From Pandoraea pneumonica (lineage in GTDB: Bacteria > Pseudomonadota > Gammaproteobacteria > Burkholderiales > Burkholderiaceae), in the NCBI RefSeq assembly GCF_902459645.1, contig NZ_CABPSK010000004.1:124001-188000 (forward strand): a stretch of 64,000 nt of DNA, given 5' to 3'. The notes below the pieces were generated by a model, which worked only from the letters and a program-made list of their open reading frames with translations, did no database searches and was not told where the DNA came from. Every line of letters starts with the position of its first letter. The first letter of the stretch is position 1. The position numbers and the translations under genes are program-made. This document shows, in pieces, positions 17,856 through 28,088 of the stretch.

Positions 17856-17887
17856 ACTCATTGAATTCCCCATCAAATTCAATGAGT
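17856..17887. repeat. Perfect 11-bp inverted repeat, 10-base loop
   Basis: Arms ACTCATTGAAT and ATTCAATGAGT flank TCCCCATCAA. It is AT-richer than its surroundings, has no T-run, and no adjacent gene explains it. Confidence 0.7.
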
Positions 17888-18343
17888 TGCAACGGATGGC
17901 ACGCTTCTCGCATCAGGAAGGGGGCAAGCCGTCCGCCTCTGGAGAAGTCTCTTCGCTTGGGCATCACGCTTCGGGAACATCGCCATGCACGCCACATGGC
18001 CCCGGCACGCCCGACGCCGAGCTCTCGCCGGGAGCGCCCCGGAGGCGGGCGGATTGCACCTCTGGTGTCGAAACAGGGGGAAGCAGTAAGAAGCGTTAGA
18101 AAGCGATGGGTCGCGTCATGCGACGGCAACTATCAGGGAGGGGATCATGCAAATGCGCCGCACCGGGCCTTGCGCCCTAAGTCCCTGCACTCGGTCGCTC
18201 GCGCCAGCGAGCCCGGCAAAGTCGGCACGTCATCACCCGCGTGAGCGCTGCGCCAGTTGGCGGCATCGCCGTCACGCGGCGGCGGGCGATCGCCGCCAAG
18301 TCGCGCCCGGACGGGCGATGCGCTAGCTAGCGCTGGGCCGGTC

Positions 18344-18367
18344 GAGGGCTGATGGCGTTCAGCCCTC
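18344..18367 (-). terminator. Hairpin downstream of glpK
   Basis: A 9-bp stem GAGGGCTGA/TCAGCCCTC with a 6-base loop sits 18 bases after the glpK stop on the minus strand. No U-tract follows, so termination may be weak. Confidence 0.45.
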
Positions 18368-18385
18368 GTTGGCCAATGTATCGAT

Positions 18386-19885
18386 TTAGCCTTCTTCGGC
18401 CCACACCTTCGCGGCGCGAACCGCGCGTTGCCAGCCCTTCACCGCACGATTCACGTCGTCTTCCGACAGCTTGCGCGAGAAGCGCTGCTGCAACTGCCAT
18501 TGACGTTGCAGCGTGTCGATGTCCGGCCAGAAACCGACGGCAAGGCCCGCGAGATAGGCCGCACCGGCGGCCGTCGTCTCGATGACGTGCGGGCGCACGA
18601 CATCGGCCCCCAGCAAATCGGCCTGCCACTGCATTAGCAGATCGTTGGCCGCCGCGCCGCCGTCCACTCGCAATTCCGACACATGCAGCCCGGCATCGGC
18701 TTCCATGGCGCGCAACACGTCGAGCGTCTGAAACGCAATGCTGTCGAGCGCAGCACGCGCGACGTGCGCCGCGGTCGTCCCACGTGTCGCCCCGAACAAC
18801 GTGCCTCGGGCATGCGGCTGCCAGTGCGGGGCACCGAGGCCTGCGAACGCGGGGACGAGTACGACGCCATCGGCGTCGGGCACGCTCGTCGCGAGCGCCT
18901 CGACATCGCGCGAGTGGCGAATGATGCCCAGCCCATCGCGCAGCCATTGCACCACGGCACCGCCGATGAAGATGCTGCCTTCGAGCGCGTAGTCGACGCG
19001 ATCGCCAATCTTCCACGCCACCGTCGTGAGCAAGTTGTGGCTCGACGCCTGCGGCTTGTCGCCGGTGTTCATCACCATGAAGCAGCCGGTGCCGTAGGTG
19101 TTCTTCACCATGCCCGGGCGCAAGCACATCTGCCCGAAGAGCGCCGCCTGCTGATCGCCCGCGATACCCGCAATCGCCACCGGCTTCGAGAGCAGCGACG
19201 TCGTGGTGTGGCCGTACACCTCACTCGACGAGCGCACCTCGGGCAGCATCTGACGCGGCACGCCAAGCAGTGCCAGCAACTCGTCGTCCCATTCAAGGCG
19301 ATGAATGTTGAAGAGCATGGTGCGCGACGCATTCGACACGTCGGTCACGTGCAGCTTGCCGCCGGTCAGGTGCCAGACCAGCCAGCTATCGACGGTGCCG
19401 AACGCGAGATGGCCCGCCTCAGCGGCTTCGCGTGCGCCCGCTACGTTATCGAGAATCCAGCGGATTTTGCTGCCGGAGAAGTAGGCGTCGATGCGCAACC
19501 CGGTGCGGCTGGCCACGAGGTCTTGCGCACCGTCGGCACGCAGCCGTTCGCAGAAGTCGGCCGTGCGGCGGTCTTGCCACACGATCGCGTTGTACACCGG
19601 CTCGCCCGTGCGGCGATCCCAAACGATGGTGGTCTCGCGTTGGTTGGTGATGCCGATCGCCTCGATGTCCACGCCGCCAACGCCGGCATGCGTGAGCGCT
19701 TCCGCGACCACGCCCGCCTGTGTCGACCAGATTTCGCGCGGGTCATGTTCGACCCAGCCCGGATGCGGGTAAATCTGGCGGAATTCTTTCTGCGCGGTTG
19801 CCACGACATGCCCATCGCGATCGAACAACAATGCACGCGAACTCGTCGTGCCCTGATCGAACGCGAGGATATAGGGTCCTGACAT
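18386..19885 (-). CDS. glpK: Glycerol kinase
   Basis: GlpK (499 residues, standard length) phosphorylates glycerol to sn-glycerol-3-phosphate with ATP. The N-terminal phosphate loop [18 protein letters not shown], the [20 protein letters not shown] substrate block and the C-terminal [20 protein letters not shown] signature are all intact, marking an FGGY-family kinase. It lies downstream of glpD on the same strand with 111 bases between, and the regulator gene precedes both. This forms a glpR-glpD-glpK group for aerobic glycerol use. No glpF (glycerol facilitator) is in the window. Confidence 0.97.
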   Translation of the reverse strand: MSGPYILAFDQGTTSSRALLFDRDGHVVATAQKEFRQIYPHPGWVEHDPREIWSTQAGVVAEALTHAGVGGVDIEAIGITNQRETTIVWDRRTGEPVYNAIVWQDRRTADFCERLRADGAQDLVASRTGLRIDAYFSGSKIRWILDNVAGAREAAEAGHLAFGTVDSWLVWHLTGGKLHVTDVSNASRTMLFNIHRLEWDDELLALLGVPRQMLPEVRSSSEVYGHTTTSLLSKPVAIAGIAGDQQAALFGQMCLRPGMVKNTYGTGCFMVMNTGDKPQASSHNLLTTVAWKIGDRVDYALEGSIFIGGAVVQWLRDGLGIIRHSRDVEALATSVPDADGVVLVPAFAGLGAPHWQPHARGTLFGATRGTTAAHVARAALDSIAFQTLDVLRAMEADAGLHVSELRVDGGAAANDLLMQWQADLLGADVVRPHVIETTAAGAAYLAGLAVGFWPDIDTLQRQWQLQQRFSRKLSEDDVNRAVKGWQRAVRAAKVWAEEG

Positions 19886-19996
19886 GTAGGTCGTCTCCTG
19901 AATACTGTCCGCCGGGCGGCGGTCGGCTGGCTTGCCGCCTGCGCACTCACACGCCTGACGTGCGCCGCAGGGGCAAGCCTGTCGTTATCGTCAAAC

Positions 19997-21553
19997 TCAG
20001 CGTGTTGCCAAAGCAGGCGCTTGTTCCGACTGCCGCTCGAACCAGCGCGAGACGCTCGCTTCGCCGTCGCGTCCAACGTGCAGACCCAGCTTGGTACGGC
20101 GCCAAAGCACGTCCTGCGCGGTGCGCGCCCATTCGTACTGCACAAGGTAGCGCAACTCGGCTTCGAAAAGATCGCCGCAAATGCGCTCGCCCAGATCGTC
20201 GAGCGAGTGCGCATCGGCCAGCAGCACGTGCGTGCGCGTGCCGTAAGTGCGGGCGTAGCGATAAGCCAGTGCCTCAGGCAGCCACGGCACCTGCGCACGC
20301 AGCGACGCCTCGAAGGCGCCCGCGTCCGGCTGAGGCATGTCGCCGCCCGGCAGTGCTGCGCCTGCCGTCCAATCGCCCTGCTTGAAACCGAGTGGCCCAT
20401 GCAGCCGCGCAAGGGCTTCTTCCGCGAGACGGCGATACGTCGTGATCTTGCCGCCGAACACCGACAACAGCGGCGCACGCGTGGCCGGGGCGTCGAGTTC
20501 GAGCGTGTAGTCGCGCGTGACCGCCGACGGGTTCGCCACTTCTTCTTCCAGCAGCGGACGCACCCCGGCGTAAGTCCACACGACATCTGTGGGCACGATG
20601 GGCTTCGTGAAATAGTCGCTGGCCGATTTGCACAGATACGCGATCTCGTCGTCGTTGATCGCCACCTTGGCCGGGTCGCCGTGATATTCGATATCGGTCG
20701 TCCCAATCAGCGTGAAATCGCGCTCGTACGGAATTGCGAAAATGATGCGCTTGTCGGGGTTCTGGAAGATATAGGCGTGATCGTGATCGAACAGCTTACG
20801 CGTCACGATGTGACTGCCCTTGACCATGCGCACGGAATGCGTCGCGGGCTGACGCAGTACATCGCCCAGCAGATGACCGACCCACGGCCCCGCTGCGTTG
20901 ACGATGGCGCGTGCACGCACCTGCTGCGTCTGGCCAGACTCGGTCGAGAGCAATTCCGCCGTCCACATATGCTCGCCACGCTCGGCCCCGACGAGGCGCG
21001 TGCGCGTGAGAATCGTGGCACCGCGCTCGGCGGCATCTTGCGCGTTGAGCACCACCAGCCGTGCGTCTTGCACCCAGCCGTCCGAGTAGACGAAACCGCG
21101 TTGAATATCGCGGCGCAGCGGCGCACCGGCCGCATGTTGGAGCAGATCGATGCCGCGCGAGCCGGGCAAAATCTCGCGCCGTGCCAAGTGATCGTAGAGG
21201 AACAGCCCCGCGCGAATCAGCCATGCCGGGCGCAGGTTCGGCATGTGCGGCATGACGAAACGCAGCGGCCACATGATGTGCGGCGCGGCGCGCAGCAGCA
21301 CTTCGCGCTCTTGCAACGCTTTGCGCACCAACCCGAACTCGTAGTATTCGAGATAGCGCAGCCCGCCGTGAATGAGCTTGGTGCTGGCCGACGAGGTGTG
21401 CGAAGCCAGATCGTCCTGCTCGACGAGCATCACGCGCAAGCCACGTCCGGCAGCGTCGCGTGCGATACCCGCGCCGTTGATGCCGCCACCCACGACCAGC
21501 AGGTCGTACGGGGCTAGCGTTGGGTCCGTTGGCGTTTGGGCGGATGGTTGCAC
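19997..21553 (-). CDS. glpD: Aerobic glycerol-3-phosphate dehydrogenase
   Basis: GlpD (518 residues) is a membrane-associated FAD enzyme that oxidises glycerol-3-phosphate to dihydroxyacetone phosphate and passes electrons to ubiquinone. It starts YDLLVVGGGINGAGIARDAA (FAD GxGxxG), continues with SSASTKLIHGGLRYLEYYEF, the classic family block, and has GTTDIEYHGDP in the middle. A perfect GlpR-type operator sits about 50 bases upstream, so repression by the adjacent DeoR-type regulator and induction by glycerol-3-phosphate is likely. The product of glpK is its substrate. Confidence 0.97.
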   Translation of the reverse strand: MQPSAQTPTDPTLAPYDLLVVGGGINGAGIARDAAGRGLRVMLVEQDDLASHTSSASTKLIHGGLRYLEYYEFGLVRKALQEREVLLRAAPHIMWPLRFVMPHMPNLRPAWLIRAGLFLYDHLARREILPGSRGIDLLQHAAGAPLRRDIQRGFVYSDGWVQDARLVVLNAQDAAERGATILTRTRLVGAERGEHMWTAELLSTESGQTQQVRARAIVNAAGPWVGHLLGDVLRQPATHSVRMVKGSHIVTRKLFDHDHAYIFQNPDKRIIFAIPYERDFTLIGTTDIEYHGDPAKVAINDDEIAYLCKSASDYFTKPIVPTDVVWTYAGVRPLLEEEVANPSAVTRDYTLELDAPATRAPLLSVFGGKITTYRRLAEEALARLHGPLGFKQGDWTAGAALPGGDMPQPDAGAFEASLRAQVPWLPEALAYRYARTYGTRTHVLLADAHSLDDLGERICGDLFEAELRYLVQYEWARTAQDVLWRRTKLGLHVGRDGEASVSRWFERQSEQAPALATR

Positions 21554-21601
21554 GTCGTCACTCCCGGGTGATTGGTGTCAAATCGACAAATTGGGCACAA
21601 A

Positions 21602-21619
21602 ATGTTCGTTTTCGAACAT
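21602..21619. promoter_or_regulatory. GlpR operator upstream of glpD
   Basis: ATGTTCGTTTTCGAACAT is a perfect palindrome (arms ATGTTCG/CGAACAT, TTTT centre) matching the GlpR-type TTCG...CGAA consensus. Further partial TTCGAA copies follow at about 21624 and 21655, suggesting several bound repressor units in the glpD promoter. Confidence 0.85.
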
Positions 21620-21728
21620 CAATTTTCGAATTTTAACATATGACGGTGTTGGTTGTTCGAAATCGCGCATTGCAACGGGAAATTGTTGGATTTCGCGCAT
21701 CGTGTCCGCCACGCGCTGCCCATGACGC

Positions 21729-22553
21729 TCAATCGGCGATATGGATTTGCGTACCGGCATCGGCGATGACCTGCGCCATCGCTGGCGGCACGGCGCGATC
21801 GGTGAACAGCGCATCGATTTGCGACAGATGGCCGAGCCGCACCAGCGCGGGCCGCCCGAACTTGCTGTGGTCTGCCGCGAGAAACACGGTGCGTGAATGC
21901 GCAATGATGGCCTCGGCCACGCGCACTTCCCGGTAGTCGAAGTCGCGCAGGGTGCCGTCGGCATCGATGGCAGAGATGCCGATGATGCCGAAGTCGACTT
22001 TGAATTGGCGAATGAAGTCGAGCGTCGCTTCGCCAGTCACGCCCTGATCGCGTGCGCGCACCACGCCACCGGCAATGATGACTTCGGCGTCGGGATAGCC
22101 GCTCATCATGGCTGCTACGTGCAGGTTGTTCGTAATCACACGCAGGCCGCGATGGCGCGATAACGCGCGCGCCACGGCTTCGGTGGTCGTCCCCAGATTG
22201 ATGAAAAGCGACGCGTGGTCGGGAATCTGCTCGGCAAGTCGCGCGGCGATGCGGTGTTTTTCGTCGGCGAGTTGGGTCTGGCGTGCGTCGTAGGCGTCGT
22301 TTTCGGCACCGCCCGGCAGGCCCACACCGCCGTGGTAGCGGCGCACCCATTTCAGTTCGGCGAGGAAGTTAATGTCGCGCCGAATGGTCTGCGGCGTGAC
22401 GTCGAAGCGCACGGCCAACTCGTCGACGGTCAGAAAGCCGTCACGGCGCACAGCATCGAAGAGCGCCTGCTGACGCGGGTTCAGCGACGCTTGTCCAGCG
22501 TCCTGCGCCACGGCAGCAACATCGGGAACATCGACGGATTCGGTAGGAGACAT
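21729..22553 (-). CDS. glpR: DeoR-family repressor, GlpR type
   Basis: A 274-residue DeoR-family repressor. The N-terminal HTH contains LNPRQQALFDAVRRDGFLTV and VTPQTIRRDINFLAE. The C-terminal sugar-phosphate sensor has SLFINLGTTTEAVARAL and the conserved DFGIIGISAIDADGTL. Adjacency to glpD and the perfect GlpR operator beside glpD make the GlpR assignment good. The ligand would be glycerol-3-phosphate. I used the ATG at 22553; an ATG at 22601 would add 16 residues without family similarity. Neither start has a strong ribosome site. Confidence 0.88.
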   Translation of the reverse strand: MSPTESVDVPDVAAVAQDAGQASLNPRQQALFDAVRRDGFLTVDELAVRFDVTPQTIRRDINFLAELKWVRRYHGGVGLPGGAENDAYDARQTQLADEKHRIAARLAEQIPDHASLFINLGTTTEAVARALSRHRGLRVITNNLHVAAMMSGYPDAEVIIAGGVVRARDQGVTGEATLDFIRQFKVDFGIIGISAIDADGTLRDFDYREVRVAEAIIAHSRTVFLAADHSKFGRPALVRLGHLSQIDALFTDRAVPPAMAQVIADAGTQIHIAD

Positions 22554-22745
22554 CGGCACGCACGAAGAAAAATCGCTCGTGCGCCCGGGGCGGACGCACA
22601 TTCGCCGCCATCATACCGCGCCGTACTGTGACACCACAGTGACAGACGCATGACATCTAGGCACTGCGGTGGAACTGACTAGTTGGTCAGGGGCGTGGGC
22701 AAATGCGCCGTCAGCGGTACGGTCAAATGCGCGGTCACGAGCGGA

Positions 22746-23276
22746 TCAGAGGCACTGCCGCACGGCGTCGGCGAGCGACTGCGAGGCGGTCGAGCCGAGA
22801 TAGAGCGAGCCTTCGCTGCCCGGTTTGTGCGGTGCAAGATCGAGGATGGCGAGCACGCCGTCGTCCTTCGACGAGAGTTGCAGCGTCTGGCCCGTGCCCG
22901 CCTTCGCCCGGTCGAGGCGCGCGTACGGCAGTTGCTTCTTCCAGAGCTTGGCGGTGCAGGCACTCACGCGTGTGAGCGTCTTTTTCGACGAACCTTGCCA
23001 GACGGCACCGTTGTTTCTGGCGTCGGCGACGGTGTCGCGATAGGCGGGCAACGTCTCGACTTTTACATTTTCCGGTGCAACGTCGGCGACGCTGCCGATG
23101 GGCGGATCGTTCGGTGACGACACCGGCGCCGTCTGCGCGCAGGCGGCGAGCAGTGCTGACGCGAGCAGCAGGGTGCATGCCGTCAAGGGTGACGAGACGC
23201 CCCGTTCTGCCACGCGCGCTTCGCGACAAGGCGCGACGGACGTCACGCCGGATTTGGTTTCAGTGCCCCACTTCAT
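22746..23276 (-). CDS. Hypothetical lipoprotein
   Basis: A 176-residue protein with a basic N-terminus and the hydrophobic stretch LTACTLLLASALLAAC, which ends in a lipobox, so the mature protein should be lipid-anchored. The mature part contains TLPAYRDTVADARNNGAVWQ and three cysteines (lipobox, CTAKLW, and C-terminal RQCL), which could form a disulphide. I do not recognise the family. The ATG at 23276 gives a plausible n-region; an upstream start would lengthen it implausibly. It is monocistronic and divergent from the glycerate kinase gene. Confidence 0.6.
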   Translation of the reverse strand: MKWGTETKSGVTSVAPCREARVAERGVSSPLTACTLLLASALLAACAQTAPVSSPNDPPIGSVADVAPENVKVETLPAYRDTVADARNNGAVWQGSSKKTLTRVSACTAKLWKKQLPYARLDRAKAGTGQTLQLSSKDDGVLAILDLAPHKPGSEGSLYLGSTASQSLADAVRQCL

Positions 23277-23663
23277 GCCCCGCTCCACGCTGGCCGTGCC
23301 GTCGCACACGTAGCGTCGGCAATGCGCAACTGGCATGGCCGCAGGCGGGCGTGGCGACAGCTTCGTATCTGGTCTCGGCGCCGAGGGCCCACGCTCACGG
23401 GAAGCTTCGCATCCGTGCCGGGCCGTGGCTCGCGCCGTTTATGTTTGCTGGTCTTTCTCTGGACTACCCGGAACGTGTGCGTGCACGTCCGGATTCTTTG
23501 GCGATGTGACGCATCGTACGGCGCACCGCCAGTTGGCGCTCATCTTACTCGTGTTATTCATAGCATGGCAATTCGCGCAATGCGCGGTGACCCGAATCGC
23601 GTATATTGCTGGTTTCTGTCACAAAGTGACTCCGTCCAACCTATTCCCACCATTTCGATTGCC
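23277..23663. other. 387-base divergent intergenic region
   Basis: This is the promoter region between the lipoprotein gene and the glycerate kinase gene. It contains an AT-richer patch (about 23545-23625) that could hold the kinase promoter, for example around TATATT at about 23612, but no clear paired -35/-10 can be assigned. I see no small gene in it. Confidence 0.4.
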
Positions 23664-24815
23664 ATGTCCAGCAATGCGCAAGCCCCGATCATCGTCATCG
23701 CCCCCGATTCGTTCAAAGGTTCGCTGAGCGCGCCCGAAGTTGCGCACGCGATTGCCGCCGGTATTGCCCGTGTGCTACCGCAGGCCGAGATCCGGTTGCG
23801 CCCGATGGCCGATGGCGGCGAAGGCACGCTCGAAGCGCTGCTCTCTGCGGGCGGGCGTCGGGTGCCGCTGTCGGTGCGGGGTGCCGGTCAGGCATCGGTC
23901 ACGGCCGAGTACGGCGTGATGCCCGACGGCACGGGCGTGCTCGAAAGTGCGAACGTGGTGAGCATTACCGACCCGGTCGGCATGCAAACGCCGGTGGCGG
24001 AGCGCACGACGGTTGGTTTGGGTGAAGTGTTGCGGGCGCTGCTCGACACGGGCGCACGCCGTGTGCTGATCGGTCTGGGCGGCAGCAGCACGAACGACGG
24101 CGGCGCCGGTTTGCTGGTGGGGCTGGGTGCGCGCTTGCTCGATGAGGCCGGTGAAGTGGTACCGCCCGTACCCGCCGCACTGCATCGTGTCGCGTCCATC
24201 GATCTGAACGGGCTCGATGGCCGCCTGAAGGACTGCGAACTGATCGCAATGTCCGATGTGAACAACCCGCTCAATGGCTCGCAGGGTGCGACGGCCATTT
24301 TCGGACCGCAAAAAGGCGTGAGCGAATCGCAAGTCGAACCGCTCGATCGCGCGATTGCCCATTTCGCCGGTCATGCGCACCGCGCGTTCAATGCCAACGA
24401 GGCAGCAAGCCGTGCAGGCGCGGGTGCCGCAGGCGGTCTGGGCTTCGCGCTGCATCTGCTGGGTGCGCAATTCCGCTCGGGGGCTGAAGTGGTCGCTGAG
24501 CGCGTCGGACTGCCGCAAGCGGTGGAAGGTGCCGACTGGCTGATTACCGGCGAAGGCCGCAGCGATGGCCAAACGCTTTCGGGCAAGACGCCGATGATTG
24601 CCGCGCAAGTCGCGATCAAGGCAGGGGCGACGGCATCGTTGCTGTCGGGTGCGATCGATCGCAGCGCCTTGGAAAGTCTCTCGCGCGTGTTCTCCGGCTG
24701 CTTCTCGCTAACGTTCGGTCCGACCACGCTGGAGAAGGCCATTGCCGATGCGGCGGGTCTGCTCACGGACAGCGCCGAACAGATGGCCCGCCTGCGCTAT
24801 ACGCATAAAGGCTGA
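23664..24815 (+). CDS. Glycerate kinase (GarK/GlxK family)
   Basis: Glycerate kinase (383 residues), phosphorylating D-glycerate with ATP, usually at O-2. It opens PIIVIAPDSFKGSLSAPEVA and PMADGGEGTLEALL, both diagnostic for the GarK/GlxK fold. GLGGSSTNDGGAGLL and GEGRSDGQTLSGKTP are the further conserved blocks. It links glycerate from glyoxylate or sugar-acid breakdown to lower glycolysis. I chose the ATG at 23664 because homology begins at once. It stands alone, convergent with the VOC gene at 24849. Confidence 0.94.
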   Translation: MSSNAQAPIIVIAPDSFKGSLSAPEVAHAIAAGIARVLPQAEIRLRPMADGGEGTLEALLSAGGRRVPLSVRGAGQASVTAEYGVMPDGTGVLESANVVSITDPVGMQTPVAERTTVGLGEVLRALLDTGARRVLIGLGGSSTNDGGAGLLVGLGARLLDEAGEVVPPVPAALHRVASIDLNGLDGRLKDCELIAMSDVNNPLNGSQGATAIFGPQKGVSESQVEPLDRAIAHFAGHAHRAFNANEAASRAGAGAAGGLGFALHLLGAQFRSGAEVVAERVGLPQAVEGADWLITGEGRSDGQTLSGKTPMIAAQVAIKAGATASLLSGAIDRSALESLSRVFSGCFSLTFGPTTLEKAIADAAGLLTDSAEQMARLRYTHKG

Positions 24816-24848
24816 GTCCGGCGCTATCGATTTGGCTCGCGCCGGGGA

Positions 24849-25235
24849 TCAGTCCGGCGCGTAGCAAACCGCCTCGATGTTGTGACCATCCGGGTCGAGC
24901 ACAAAGGCGGCGTAATAGTTCGGGCCATAGCGCTCACGCAAGCCGGGCCCGCCGTTGTCGGTGCCACCGGCAGCGACCGCCGCACGGTGGAACGCCTCGA
25001 CGAAGCGCCGCTCGGGCACACGAAACGCCACGTGCAAGATGGGGCGATTCGGCGTGCCACGACTGATCCAAAAATCGGGATGACCGTTTTCGCCGAAGCC
25101 AGCGATGTCAGTGTTCCCCGTCACCTCCGCCGACTTCTCGGCAATCAGCGAATAGCCAATGGCCGCTAGTGCCTCGCGATAGAACGCTCGGCTCTTCGCG
25201 AAATCCGAAACCATCACTTCCATGTGATCGATCAT
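24849..25235 (-). CDS. VOC-family protein (glyoxalase-like)
   Basis: A 128-residue vicinal-oxygen-chelate protein. It begins MIDHMEVMVSDFAKSRAFYR, with the His ligand in the first strand. It ends YAAFVLDPDGHNIEAVCYAP, where DPDGHNIEAV carries the final Glu ligand. The enzymatic activity is unknown. It starts 37 bases after the prpD stop on the same strand and may ride on the propionate operon transcript, though no link to 2-methylcitrate metabolism is known to me. Confidence 0.85.
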   Translation of the reverse strand: MIDHMEVMVSDFAKSRAFYREALAAIGYSLIAEKSAEVTGNTDIAGFGENGHPDFWISRGTPNRPILHVAFRVPERRFVEAFHRAAVAAGGTDNGGPGLRERYGPNYYAAFVLDPDGHNIEAVCYAPD

Positions 25236-25272
25236 CCGTTAGCTCCAAGTGCGGCAAGGGCGGCGCGTCGCT

Positions 25273-26721
25273 TCACACCATCAAATCCACAAACTGATGC
25301 ACGGGCATCGCTTCGAGTCGCTGTTGATCGAGTGCGACGTCGAGAATGGATGCCTGTGCGCGCGCAGCGAATCGGCGCGCGAGATTGGTTTTGAATTTCT
25401 CCACCAGCAACGGAATGCCTTCGTCGCGGCGCCGCTTGTGGCCAATGGGATATTCGACGAGCACTTCGTCGAGCACCGTGCCGTCGTTCAGCGTCACCGT
25501 GAGCCCATTGGCAATCGAGCGCTTGTCCGGATCGTGATAATCGCGCGTGAATTGTGGATCTTCTTCGCACACGATCTTCGCGCGCAAGGCGTCGATACGC
25601 GGGTCGGCGGCCACCGCATCTTCATAATCGTTTGCCGTCAGACGCCCGAAGAGCAGCGGCACCGCCACCATGTATTGAATGCAGTGATCGCGATCGGCGG
25701 GGTTCGCCAGCGGCCCCTGCTTGTCGATGATGCGAATCGCCGCCGCGTGCGTGCGAATCTTCACCGACTTGATGTCTTGCGCGCCGCCCCCTGCGCTCTG
25801 CAATTGATGGTGCAACGTGATCGCGGCTTCCGCCGCCGTCTGCGCGTGAAACTCCGCCGGGAACGAGATTTTGAACAGCACGTTCTCCATCACGTACGAA
25901 CCATAGGGCCGTTGAAACGCGAACGGCTTGCCTTTGAACAAGACGTCGTAAAAGCCCCACGTCTTCGCCGTCAGCACCGACGGATACCCCATCTCGCCCG
26001 TGCGCGCCATCAATGCGAGCCGCACCGCGCGGCTGGTGGCATCGCCCGCCGCCCACGATTTGCGGCTGCCCGTGTTCGGCGCATGCCGATACGTGCGCAG
26101 ACTCTGCCCATCGACAAACGCCAGCGACACCGCATTGATCAACTCGTCCCGCGTGAGCCCGAGCATCTCGCCGACGACCGCCGTCGACGCGACCTTCACC
26201 AGCACCACGTGATCAAGCCCGACTTGATTAAATGAATTCTCGAGGGCAAGGCAGCCCTGAATCTCATGCGCTTTGATCATCGCCGCCAACACATGACGCA
26301 TGGTCAGCGGGTTGCCGCCTTGCGCCACGGCCGAGCGCGAGAGCCAATCGGCGGTCATGAGAATGCCGCCGAGATTGTCCGACGGATGGCCCCATTCGGC
26401 CGCGAGCCATGTGTCGTTGAAGTCGAGCCAACGAATCATCGCGCCCAGACTGAACGCCGCCTGCACGGGGTCGAGTTGATAAGGCGTGCCGGGCACCTTC
26501 GCGCCGTTCGGCACCACGGTGCCGGGCACGATCGGGCCGAGCAGCTTGGTACATGCGGGGTACAACAGCGCTTCGAAGCCGCAACCGAGCGTGTCGATCA
26601 GGCAGTTGCGCGCAGTGTCGAAGGCAAGATCGCTGCGGATCTCGTAGGTGAGGACGTAATCGACAATGTCGGTGAGTACCTTGTCGGGCGCGGGACGCAC
26701 ATTCGAAATGCCAGCGGACAT
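25273..26721 (-). CDS. prpD: 2-methylcitrate dehydratase PrpD
   Basis: PrpD (482 residues, MmgE/PrpD family) dehydrates 2-methylcitrate in the propionate-degrading cycle. Recognisable blocks include [40 protein letters not shown] and the central [21 protein letters not shown] good Shine-Dalgarno (AGGAGG) precedes the ATG. It is separated from prpF by 145 bases that hold a 15-bp hairpin, so its level may differ from the upstream genes. With AcnD and PrpF also present, the organism has both routes for this step, and PrpD may supply a second or backup dehydratase. Confidence 0.95.
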   Translation of the reverse strand: MSAGISNVRPAPDKVLTDIVDYVLTYEIRSDLAFDTARNCLIDTLGCGFEALLYPACTKLLGPIVPGTVVPNGAKVPGTPYQLDPVQAAFSLGAMIRWLDFNDTWLAAEWGHPSDNLGGILMTADWLSRSAVAQGGNPLTMRHVLAAMIKAHEIQGCLALENSFNQVGLDHVVLVKVASTAVVGEMLGLTRDELINAVSLAFVDGQSLRTYRHAPNTGSRKSWAAGDATSRAVRLALMARTGEMGYPSVLTAKTWGFYDVLFKGKPFAFQRPYGSYVMENVLFKISFPAEFHAQTAAEAAITLHHQLQSAGGGAQDIKSVKIRTHAAAIRIIDKQGPLANPADRDHCIQYMVAVPLLFGRLTANDYEDAVAADPRIDALRAKIVCEEDPQFTRDYHDPDKRSIANGLTVTLNDGTVLDEVLVEYPIGHKRRRDEGIPLLVEKFKTNLARRFAARAQASILDVALDQQRLEAMPVHQFVDLMV

Positions 26722-26799
26722 CGCTTGCCTCCTGTGACGTTTGACGAAAACCGCCCGGCATTGAAACGTCCGCGACGCTTTTCTGTGAGCCCCAATGAT

Positions 26800-26834
26800 A
26801 AGCGGCTGGCAAGCGCAATGCTTGCCAGCCGCTT
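26800..26834 (-). terminator. 15-bp perfect hairpin between prpF and prpD
   Basis: Arms AAGCGGCTGGCAAGC and its exact complement surround a 5-base loop. No T-run follows on the minus strand. It could be a weak terminator, a processing site or an mRNA 3'-end stabiliser that lowers prpD relative to prpF. Confidence 0.6.
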
Positions 26835-26866
26835 CGGCCCTGCCCGCGACAAAAACGCTGTGAGCG

Positions 26867-28060
26867 TTAGAACGCGTCGCCCGGAATCCGGACCCAGCCT
26901 TCCATCAGCACACGTGCGCTGCGGCTCATGATCGCCTTGGTCACCGTCCATTCGCCGTCGACCTGCCCGGCTTCGGCCCCCACACGCAGCGTGCCGGAGG
27001 GATGCCCGAACCGCACCGCGTTGCGCTCTCCGCCACCCGCGGCAAGATTCACCAGCGTGCCCGGAATCGACGCGGCCGCGCCGATACACACGGCCGCCGT
27101 GCCCATCATCGCGTGGTGCAGCTTGCCCATCGACAACGCACGCACGAGCAGATCGACATCGGCGGCCTTCACCGCTTTGCCGCTCGACGCCGTGTAGTCG
27201 GCTGGCTTTGCCACGAACGCCACCTTCGGCGTGTGCTGGCGCTTGGCGGCTTCCGACACGTCTTTGATCAGCCCCATGCGAATCGCCCCATGTGCCCGAA
27301 TCGTCTCGAACATGGCCAGCGCCTTCGGGTCGCTGTTGATGGCGTCTTGCAACTCGGTGCCCCGGTAACCGATGTCCTCGGCATTGAGGAAGATCGTCGG
27401 AATGCCCGCGTTGATCATCGTCGCCTTGAACGTGCCGACACCCGGCACTTCGAGGTCGTCGATGAGATTGCCGGTCGGGAACATCGCGCCGCCGCCGTCA
27501 CCCTCTTCTTCCGCGGCCGGGTCGAGAAATTCGAGTTGTACTTCGGCGGCTGGGAACGTCACGCCGTCGAGTTCGAAGTCGCCCGTCTCCTGCACCGCAC
27601 CGGCCGTCATCGGCACGTGCGCCACGATCGTCTTGCCGATGTTCGCCTGCCAGATGCGCACGACTGCTACGCCATCGTGCGGCACGCGCGCCGCATCGAT
27701 CAGCCCGGCGCTGATCGCGAACGGGCCGACGGCGGCCGACAAATTGCCGCAGTTGCCGCTCCAGTCGACAAACTGCTGATCGATCGACACCTGCCCGAAC
27801 AGATAGTCCACATCGTGACCGGGCCGCTCGCTCTTCGCGATAATCACCGTCTTGCTGGTGCTCGACGTGGCGCCGCCCATGCCGTCGATCTGCTTGCCAT
27901 AGGGATCGGGGCTGCCGATCACACGCATGAGCAATGCGTCGCGCGCGGCACCCGGCACCTGTGCGGCGGCGGGCAGGTCTTGCAGGCGAAAGAACACGCC
28001 CTTGCTGGTACCGCCACGCATATACGTGGCGGGAATGCGAATTTGCGGCTGATGCGCCAT
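26867..28060 (-). CDS. prpF: 2-methylaconitate cis-trans isomerase PrpF
   Basis: PrpF (397 residues) isomerises trans-2-methylaconitate made by AcnD to the cis form so that hydration can continue. It has the family start [40 protein letters not shown] and [20 protein letters not shown]. The Cys of SGNCGN sits where the diaminopimelate-epimerase-like fold places its active-site base. It begins 29 bases after acnD, as expected for the acnD-prpF pair that is found together in betaproteobacteria and pseudomonads. Confidence 0.96.
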   Translation of the reverse strand: MAHQPQIRIPATYMRGGTSKGVFFRLQDLPAAAQVPGAARDALLMRVIGSPDPYGKQIDGMGGATSSTSKTVIIAKSERPGHDVDYLFGQVSIDQQFVDWSGNCGNLSAAVGPFAISAGLIDAARVPHDGVAVVRIWQANIGKTIVAHVPMTAGAVQETGDFELDGVTFPAAEVQLEFLDPAAEEEGDGGGAMFPTGNLIDDLEVPGVGTFKATMINAGIPTIFLNAEDIGYRGTELQDAINSDPKALAMFETIRAHGAIRMGLIKDVSEAAKRQHTPKVAFVAKPADYTASSGKAVKAADVDLLVRALSMGKLHHAMMGTAAVCIGAAASIPGTLVNLAAGGGERNAVRFGHPSGTLRVGAEAGQVDGEWTVTKAIMSRSARVLMEGWVRIPGDAF

Positions 28061-28088
28061 TACGCTTCTCCTCGGTGCTTCGCTTGAT

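Larger units (their letters stand above)
17572..18385. other. 814-base intergenic region without a convincing gene
   Basis: It holds the FAH terminator hairpin, a perfect 11-bp inverted repeat at 17856-17887 and a 9-bp hairpin just past glpK (18344-18367). There are short open frames (for example 17689-18099), but their composition and lack of a ribosome site do not support them as genes. It could hide a small RNA, but I see no direct evidence for one. Confidence 0.5.

Noticed and set aside
17689-18099. 136-codon plus-strand open frame in the gap before glpK
   Set aside because: No ribosome site, no recognisable domain, low-complexity composition, and it spans a perfect inverted repeat. It looks non-coding.
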